A stretch of DNA of 64,000 bases, from NCBI RefSeq assembly GCF_033042135.1, contig NZ_WBXM01000002.1, forward strand, positions 62,001 through 126,000, written 5' to 3'. How positions within the stretch are numbered: the stretch's first letter is position 1; the number at the start of each line of letters is the position of its first letter. Source of the stretch: Haloechinothrix sp033042135 (GTDB lineage Bacteria > Actinomycetota > Actinomycetes > Mycobacteriales > Pseudonocardiaceae). This document shows, in pieces, positions 58,608-64,000 of the stretch. The position numbers were made by a program, and so were the translations under genes. The notes beneath the pieces were generated by a model. The model ran no database searches and was not told where the DNA came from. It was given only the letters and a program-made list of their open reading frames with translations.

Positions 58608-59483
58608 TCAACGTTCTGGTGGGCGCCTGCGGGGCGCCCCTGGCCCGCGCCGCGGTTGGCCGGGCTGTGGTGGTCCGTCCGGTGGTTGCGGGCGCTGCCT
58701 GCGCTGCGGTGATTCGCCCCCGCGCTCGGGGGCGGGTGGCCTGCCTGCCTGCCGTTCCGCTTCCCACGGTCGCGGCCCCCGGGTGTCGCGTACTGCCCTT
58801 GTGGCATCGCCCCGCGTGGGCCGAGGGGCGCGGTTCCCGCCGGTGCCCTCGGCGCGATCGGCTCCCGGCCGTTGCCTGCCGGGCCGTTCGCGCTCGCCCG
58901 TCGTCCGGCCCGGCCGGTCACCGCCGGTGCGTTCGGACGGTCGGGGTTCGGGGCGTTTGCCGCGTCGCTCGGGTCTGTCGCTGCTGTCGCGCTCGGCCTT
59001 TGCCGGTTTGCGGCGCGCCGGATCGCGCTGCACGAGGAGCCGTAGCAGGCCGATCATCAGTGTCGTGGCCGTGGCCGCCGCCATGATGGGAAAGCCATGG
59101 ATGATCGGGGTGCCGACCGCGAGAACCCGGGAGAGCGTGTCGGCGTCCCCTGGGATTCCCGAGGCGTACAGCACCACGCCGGGAACCACCAGGGCGAAGA
59201 TCAGTGGTGGCTGGATGACGGGCCCGAACAGGTTACGCCTGCGCACCGCGCAGACCGCCAGCACGGCCCCGGCGAAGAATCCCGCCTCGAAGATCGTGCC
59301 GATCTCACCGTGCAGCCGGGCATCCACCACGGCGGCGCCTGCCGCGAGCAGTAGCGCGATCGCCGTCGCCCAGGACCAGGACAGGCCACGCCCGCTCCCG
59401 ACGAGCGGGCGCTCGTCCCAGGCGGGCGCCTCGTTGGCGTCCTCGATGTCGTCGGCGTCGCGGCGTTCCCTGGAGCTGGCCAC
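58608..59483 (-). CDS. Membrane protein with DUF6542-like domain
   Basis: 291 aa. Residues about 35-155 hold four hydrophobic helices (WSWATAIALLLAAGAAVVDA; AGFFAGAVLAVCAVRRR; PPLIFALVVPGVVLYASG; MAAATATTLMIGLLRLL); the last 130 residues are a disordered Arg/Pro/Gly/Glu-rich tail. I place it with DUF6542 proteins found next to ispH in actinobacteria; function unknown. GTG start at 59483. Confidence 0.75.
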   Translation of the reverse strand: MASSRERRDADDIEDANEAPAWDERPLVGSGRGLSWSWATAIALLLAAGAAVVDARLHGEIGTIFEAGFFAGAVLAVCAVRRRNLFGPVIQPPLIFALVVPGVVLYASGIPGDADTLSRVLAVGTPIIHGFPIMAAATATTLMIGLLRLLVQRDPARRKPAKAERDSSDRPERRGKRPEPRPSERTGGDRPGRTTGERERPGRQRPGADRAEGTGGNRAPRPTRGDATRAVRDTRGPRPWEAERQAGRPPAPERGGESPQRRQRPQPPDGPPQPGQPRRGPGAPRRRPPER

Positions 59484-59530
59484 GAGATACCACCCTAGCG
59501 GGCGGGGCCGGTCGCGCGGTGGTCCGGTCG

Positions 59531-60460
59531 CTAGCCGGAGGAGCCGGTCGGCGACGGCTCCTCGCCGCGCCGCACCTCGGCGACCGAGGAGGGGCTTGCC
59601 GCGGCCTCGGTGAGCGGGGCGACCGTGCTACGGAAGCGTTCCAGGGCGTCCAGCTCCTTGCGCCGGGCGGCGATGAAGCGCTGCAGGTGGGTTGTGGATA
59701 CGTTGACCGCGTCCACCGCGCCGCCAGCCGCCCGGTGTGCCGTGGCGGCCTGGGTGCGGAGGTGCTCGACATCCTCGGCCAGCGCGCGGTCACTGCCTGC
59801 GAACAGCGCGGCCGAGGCCAGGATCGCGAATCCGGTGGGGCCGCAGAGGAACACGCGGCGATCCAGCAGCCACCTGAGCAGTTCCTCGTCGGTGTCGAGC
59901 GCGGTGACCACCGCCGCGTCCGACGGTACGAACATGATCACCCCGTAGATCGCGTCCGCCCAGCGCTCGTACCCCTTGCCTGCCAGCTCGGCAGCCCGGG
60001 AGCGGAGGTTGCGCACGTGCACCCGCAACGCCTCCCGCCGTTCGGCGGGATCGTCGGTTTCCATTGCTTCGGCCCAGCAGGCCATGCTGGCCTTGGCGTC
60101 GACGGGAACGCTGCGCCCACCACCGACGTGCAGCACCAGGTCCGGCTTGGCGGCGCCGCCGCCAGCCAGGTCCGACTGCACCGTGAAATGCAGGCCCTCG
60201 CGCAGGCCGAGCGCACGCGCGGTCTGCGTCAGGACCTGCTCGCCGAGCTCGCCACGGCCGGAGATGGAGGCGAACGCCACCTGGTAGCGGCGCAGCGCGT
60301 CCTGCTGCTCGTCGAGCCTGGCCCGTTCGGCGGCGAGATCGCTGACGGCGCGGTCCACCCGCCGCATGCTGTCGTCGTACAGCCGCCACAACACCGCGAC
60401 GGCCACCCCGAGCAGCAGCGCGAGCACCACAGCGGCAGTGGTGATCACCGTCGACGTCAC
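59531..60460 (-). CDS. rmuC: DNA recombination protein RmuC-like
   Basis: 309 aa. An N-terminal transmembrane helix (about residues 5-25) and a short coiled coil (about 30-70) lead to the RmuC nuclease-like domain with KPDLVLHVGGGRSVPVDAKAS and YGVIMFVPSDAAV. RmuC limits inversions at repeats in E. coli. GTG at 60460 is chosen over an upstream ORF start (60583) because GGAGG/GAGGAA lie just upstream. Divergent from sbcD. Confidence 0.9.
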   Translation of the reverse strand: MTSTVITTAAVVLALLLGVAVAVLWRLYDDSMRRVDRAVSDLAAERARLDEQQDALRRYQVAFASISGRGELGEQVLTQTARALGLREGLHFTVQSDLAGGGAAKPDLVLHVGGGRSVPVDAKASMACWAEAMETDDPAERREALRVHVRNLRSRAAELAGKGYERWADAIYGVIMFVPSDAAVVTALDTDEELLRWLLDRRVFLCGPTGFAILASAALFAGSDRALAEDVEHLRTQAATAHRAAGGAVDAVNVSTTHLQRFIAARRKELDALERFRSTVAPLTEAAASPSSVAEVRRGEEPSPTGSSG

Positions 60461-60634
60461 GGGTTCCTCACTTCCTCCCTCGATGATCCAGTACGGGGCC
60501 AGCATCGCAGCAACCACCGACAGTACTGATCGGTGATCGGTAGTGACCGCGATCGCCTGTCCGCGCGCTGCCGCCGCCGACACGGCGGCGACCGTGATGA
60601 TCGTCGGTCACGGGGCGAGCACTACCGTGGAGCC

Positions 60635-61819
60635 ATGCGACTGCTGCACACCTCCGATTGGCACCTGGGGCGCACCTTTCACGGTGCCGACCTGCTCGCC
60701 GATCAGGAGTCGGTGCTGGACCGTCTCGTCGAGATCACCGCGAGCGAGGGTGTCGACGCCGTGCTCGTCGCAGGCGACATCTACGACAGGGCCGTCCCTT
60801 CGGCGGAGACGGTGCGGGTGGCCACCCGCGCGCTCGAGCGGATCAGGCGGGCCGGGGCCGAGCTCATCATCACCTCGGGTAACCACGACTCCGCCGCGCG
60901 GCTCGGCGCGTTCTCCGGTTTCGCCGCGGCAGGGGGCCTGCACCTGCGCACCACGATCGAGGAGCTGGCAGAGCCGGTGCTGCTGCCGTGGGACGACGCG
61001 GCCACCGGGGGCGTCGCGGTGTACGGCATCCCGTACCTGGAGCCGGAGCCGGTACGGCACCTGCTGGGGATCGACGAGCGAGGGCACACCGCCGTGCTCG
61101 GTGAGGCGATGCGCCGCATCCGCGCCGACCTGGCAAGCCGGGAAGGCACCCGAGGGGTGGTGCTGGCCCACGCCTTCGTCACCGGCGCCGACGCATCGGG
61201 GTCCGAGCGCACCATCGCGGTCGGCGGGGTGGAGCAGGTTCCGGCCTCGGTGTTCGACGGCGTCGACTACGTCGCCCTCGGGCACCTGCACAGTCCCCAG
61301 CGGGTCACCGAGACCGTGCGCTACTCGGGCAGCCCGCTGGCGTACTCCTTCGCCGAACGCGCCGACCGGAAATCGGTCTGGCTGGTCGACCTCGAGCACG
61401 GCGGGGTGACCGGGGTGCGGCGGTACGAGCTGCCAGTCCCGCGTGCGCTGGCGACCGTGACCGGCACCCTGGAGGAACTGCTCAGCGGTGAACAGTACGC
61501 CGGGCTGGAGGAGTGCTACGTGGCGGCGACGCTGACCGACCCGGTCCGCCCGCTGGAGGCCATGCGGAAGCTGCGGGAACGCTTCCCGTACGCGGTGCAC
61601 CTCGAATGGCTGCCGGACGGTGACAGCGGCCGTGTGCCGCTGCGGTACGCCGAGGCGGTTCGGGGGCGTACCGACCGGCAGATCACCGGTGGTTTCCTGG
61701 CCGACTGCCGGGGAGCGGAACCGACGGGCACCGAGCAGGCCTGGCTGGACGAAGCACTGGCGTGGGCGGGCACCGCCGAGCGGCCCGGCCACGCCGGGGA
61801 CGGGGGTGATGCGGAGTGA
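60635..61819 (+). CDS. sbcD: Exonuclease SbcCD subunit D
   Basis: 394 aa Mre11-type nuclease. Metal-binding motifs in order: HTSDWHLGRTFHG, VAGDIYDRAVPS, ITSGNHDSAARLG, VLAHAFVTGAD and ALGHLHSPQRV. Works with SbcC to cleave hairpins and protein-blocked DNA ends. ATG at 60635 with GTGGAG upstream. Its TGA overlaps the GTG of sbcC as GTGA. Confidence 0.96.
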   Translation: MRLLHTSDWHLGRTFHGADLLADQESVLDRLVEITASEGVDAVLVAGDIYDRAVPSAETVRVATRALERIRRAGAELIITSGNHDSAARLGAFSGFAAAGGLHLRTTIEELAEPVLLPWDDAATGGVAVYGIPYLEPEPVRHLLGIDERGHTAVLGEAMRRIRADLASREGTRGVVLAHAFVTGADASGSERTIAVGGVEQVPASVFDGVDYVALGHLHSPQRVTETVRYSGSPLAYSFAERADRKSVWLVDLEHGGVTGVRRYELPVPRALATVTGTLEELLSGEQYAGLEECYVAATLTDPVRPLEAMRKLRERFPYAVHLEWLPDGDSGRVPLRYAEAVRGRTDRQITGGFLADCRGAEPTGTEQAWLDEALAWAGTAERPGHAGDGGDAE

Positions 61820-64000
61820 GGCTGCACCACCTCGAGGTCAGCGCGTTCGGCCCGTATCCTGGCCGGGAATCCGTGGACTTCGACGCGCTCGGCACCGACG
61901 GCCTGTTCCTGCTGCACGGCGATACCGGGGCGGGCAAGACCACGCTGCTCGACGCAGTCGCGTTCGCGCTGTTCGGCACCGTTCCCGGGGCGCGGGGCGA
62001 GGTCAAACGGCTGCGGAGCGATCTGGCCGACGGCGAGACCCCCACGGAGGTCAGCCTCGAGCTCACGGTGTCCGGCACCCGCTTGCGCGTGATCCGCAGC
62101 CCGGAGTACGAGCGGCCGAAAAGGCGCGGCAGCGGCACCACCACGCAACCGGCCAAGGCCTCGCTGACCTGGATTTCCGGGGTGCCGAGCGGGTACGCGC
62201 CCGAACCGATCATCAGGATCGACGAGGTCTCCCGCACCATCGGCAGGCTGCTCGGCATGAGCGCCGAGCAGTTCTTCCAGGTCGTGTTGTTGCCGCAGGG
62301 AGAGTTCGCGCGCTTCCTCCGTGCCGAGACGGGTGAGCGGGAGCAGCTGCTCGAGCAGCTGTTCGCCACGCACCGGTTCGCCGACGTGGAGCGCTGGTTC
62401 CGGGAGCGGCGCGCGCAGCGTGGTCGGGAGCTGGAGCTGGCGCGGGCACGGATGCGGGAATGCGCCGCGCGGTTCGCGCAGGTAGCGGGACTCTCGCAGC
62501 CGGAGGCGCCGGACAGCGCGTGGATCGCCGAGACACGGCGGCATGCCGCCGGGGAGCTCGAACGCGCTCGCGCCGCCGAGGCACGGGCACGCCAGGCGCG
62601 GGACCGCGCGGATGAGCTGGTCACCGCGCGGCGCGAGCGGGCCGAGCGGGTGCGCAGGGTCGCGGCCGCACGCGAGAAGCTGGCCGCCGCCGAGCGGCAG
62701 GCGCCGGAGATCGAGCGTGCCAGGCAGGAGCTGGCGCGGGCGCGGAGTGCGTCGACGGTGCTGGCCGCTCAGCAGCTCGCCGACAGGATCGGCGACGAGG
62801 TCGAGCGTGCCGAACAAGCTGAGCAGCGGCATACCGACGAGCTGCTCGGGCTCGGCGAGCAGCCCTCGGACGGTTCGGCGGCCGAGTTGCGGGCTCGGGC
62901 GGGCCGTATCCGGGAGGAGGCGGGAGCGCTGAGTACCGCCATTGCCGAGGCCGAGCAGCAGCGCGTGGACGAGCGCTCACTGGCAGGGCTGAACGAGCGC
63001 GCGCAGCGCGAGGCGGCGCGCGCCGCGGACCTGGCCGAGCAGGCACGGGCGGCGGTGGACGAGCACCAGCGCACCCGGCAGCACCTGCTCGACCTGCGGG
63101 CACGCCGGCTGGCCGGGATGGCAGCCGAGCTGGCTGGGCAGCTGGAGACCGGCAGCCCGTGCGCGGTGTGCGGGTCGGTGGACCATCCGGCTCCTGCCCG
63201 GCCGGTCGAGGGTGCGGTGACCGAGGCCGCCGAGCGCGAGGCCGAGCAGGTCGAGCAGCAGGCACACCGGGAACGCGAGAAGCTGGAGACCGCGCGCGCA
63301 GAGGCCGATCGTGCCGCCGCCAAGCTGGAGGCCGACAGGGTGGCGCTGCGGGATGCCGTGACCGAGCGGGCGGAGCGGCTCGTCGCGGCCAGGGGCGAGT
63401 ACGACAGTGTCGAGGACCGGCGCGCCCATCTGCTGTCCGTGGTGTCCACACTGGAGTCTCTTGCCGAGGCGCGTGCCGAGCTCGTCGCGGGCAGGCGCAG
63501 GCTCGCGGAGCAGCGCGAGGCGGTGGCGAGCGCGGTCGCCGAGGCAGGTTTCGAGTCCCTCGACGCGGCGCTGGACGCCGCGCGGCCAGCCGGGACGATC
63601 ACCGAGCTGGAGGAGCGGATCAACCAGGCGGAGGTGGCAGAGGCCGCCGCGCGCTCGGTGCTTGCCGAGCCGGAGCTGGCCGATGTCTCCCCTGACGAGG
63701 AGGTGGATCTGGCCGGGGCGCGGCAGGCCGCTGCCGCGGCGCGGGAGGAGGCCGAGGGGGCGCTGGTCACGCTCCAGGCCTGCGAGCGCACCGAAGCCGA
63801 GCTGGCGACGATCGGCGAGGAGCTGGACGCGCGGCTGGCCGAGCTGGCCCCCGCCGAGGCCGAGTTCGCCGAGCTGGATGCGCTCACCGACGTGGTCAAC
63901 GGGCGGGGGCAGAACGCGCGCCGGATGTCGCTACGTTCCTACGTGCTGGCCGCTCGCCTCGAGGAGGTGGCGCTGGCTGGTACGCACCGGTTACGGGCGA
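61816..64000 (+). CDS. sbcC: Exonuclease SbcCD subunit C, partial
   Basis: Rad50-type SMC-like ATPase; 728 codons present and the gene continues past the right edge. Walker A is HGDTGAGKTTLLDAV near residue 35, the Q-loop region is VVLLPQGEFARFLRA, and long Arg/Glu/Ala-rich coiled coils flank the zinc hook Cys-Ala-Val-Cys (residues 449-452, SPCAVCGSVDHP). The C-terminal signature and Walker B would lie beyond the edge. GTG at 61816 overlaps sbcD. Confidence 0.95.
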   Translation, partial: MRLHHLEVSAFGPYPGRESVDFDALGTDGLFLLHGDTGAGKTTLLDAVAFALFGTVPGARGEVKRLRSDLADGETPTEVSLELTVSGTRLRVIRSPEYERPKRRGSGTTTQPAKASLTWISGVPSGYAPEPIIRIDEVSRTIGRLLGMSAEQFFQVVLLPQGEFARFLRAETGEREQLLEQLFATHRFADVERWFRERRAQRGRELELARARMRECAARFAQVAGLSQPEAPDSAWIAETRRHAAGELERARAAEARARQARDRADELVTARRERAERVRRVAAAREKLAAAERQAPEIERARQELARARSASTVLAAQQLADRIGDEVERAEQAEQRHTDELLGLGEQPSDGSAAELRARAGRIREEAGALSTAIAEAEQQRVDERSLAGLNERAQREAARAADLAEQARAAVDEHQRTRQHLLDLRARRLAGMAAELAGQLETGSPCAVCGSVDHPAPARPVEGAVTEAAEREAEQVEQQAHREREKLETARAEADRAAAKLEADRVALRDAVTERAERLVAARGEYDSVEDRRAHLLSVVSTLESLAEARAELVAGRRRLAEQREAVASAVAEAGFESLDAALDAARPAGTITELEERINQAEVAEAAARSVLAEPELADVSPDEEVDLAGARQAAAAAREEAEGALVTLQACERTEAELATIGEELDARLAELAPAEAEFAELDALTDVVNGRGQNARRMSLRSYVLAARLEEVALAGTHRLRA

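Overview
This window looks like the chromosome of a high-GC, mycothiol-producing actinomycete, most likely of the family Pseudonocardiaceae (Amycolatopsis, Saccharomonospora or a relative). The evidence is very high third-position GC, frequent GTG starts, mycothiol conjugate amidase (mca), a polar-growth DivIVA-like protein, a short-chain Z-prenyl diphosphate synthase and PhoH2. From memory, the gene order also follows several blocks of the Mycobacterium tuberculosis chromosome: mfd, mazG, eno, ftsB, DUF501, ppx (Rv1020-Rv1026); fadA3, cbs, pra, metB, greA, DUF4307, mca, small membrane protein, DUF255, hemolysin III, uppS (Rv1074c-Rv1086); and phoH2, fum, glpX, DUF4245, xseBA, lipid-droplet protein, ispH (Rv1095-Rv1110). 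No IS element, integrase, phage gene or CRISPR array is visible.

Layout. 1-16 kb: the 5' end of a secreted protein gene, mfd, a translationally coupled ABC-transporter/two-component operon on the minus strand, a DUF3048 protein, a SurA-like lipoprotein coupled to mazG, then eno-ftsB-DUF501-ppx. 16-27 kb: a serine carboxypeptidase-like protein, a family 5 uracil-DNA glycosylase, type II NADH dehydrogenase, a tRNA with UAA anticodon, an unlisted 35-residue ORF, an amidase, a DivIVA-like coiled-coil protein, a two-domain fatty acyl-CoA reductase, a Bax-inhibitor-1 family protein and a thiolase. 27-36 kb: reverse transsulfuration and amino-acid genes (cystathionine beta-synthase, metB-like, threonine dehydratase, hppD with a divergent AsnC regulator). 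36-46 kb: greA, mca, a DUF255 thioredoxin-fold protein, a TetR-acyl-CoA dehydrogenase-crotonase operon, hemolysin III, Z-prenyl synthase and a small secreted protein. 46-58 kb: phoH2, GuaB1, fumarase, ferredoxin-NADP reductase, a trypsin-like protease coupled to glpX, xseA/xseB and ispH. 58-64 kb: a DNA-maintenance cluster of rmuC divergent from sbcD-sbcC, with sbcC running off the right edge.

Most genes are ordinary housekeeping genes. The less explained content is between genes. One family of long palindromes is built on GAACGTSACGTTC and forms arrays with an exact 30-bp period at two loci. A 53-nt hairpin element occurs twice in opposite orientations (49/53 identical after inversion). There are also a 22-bp tandem repeat, an AT-rich island upstream of a small secreted protein and phoH2, a small ORF with its own ribosome binding site, palindrome and terminator, and several candidate operators. 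Pathway names come from family recognition and gene order from memory; no database search was run.
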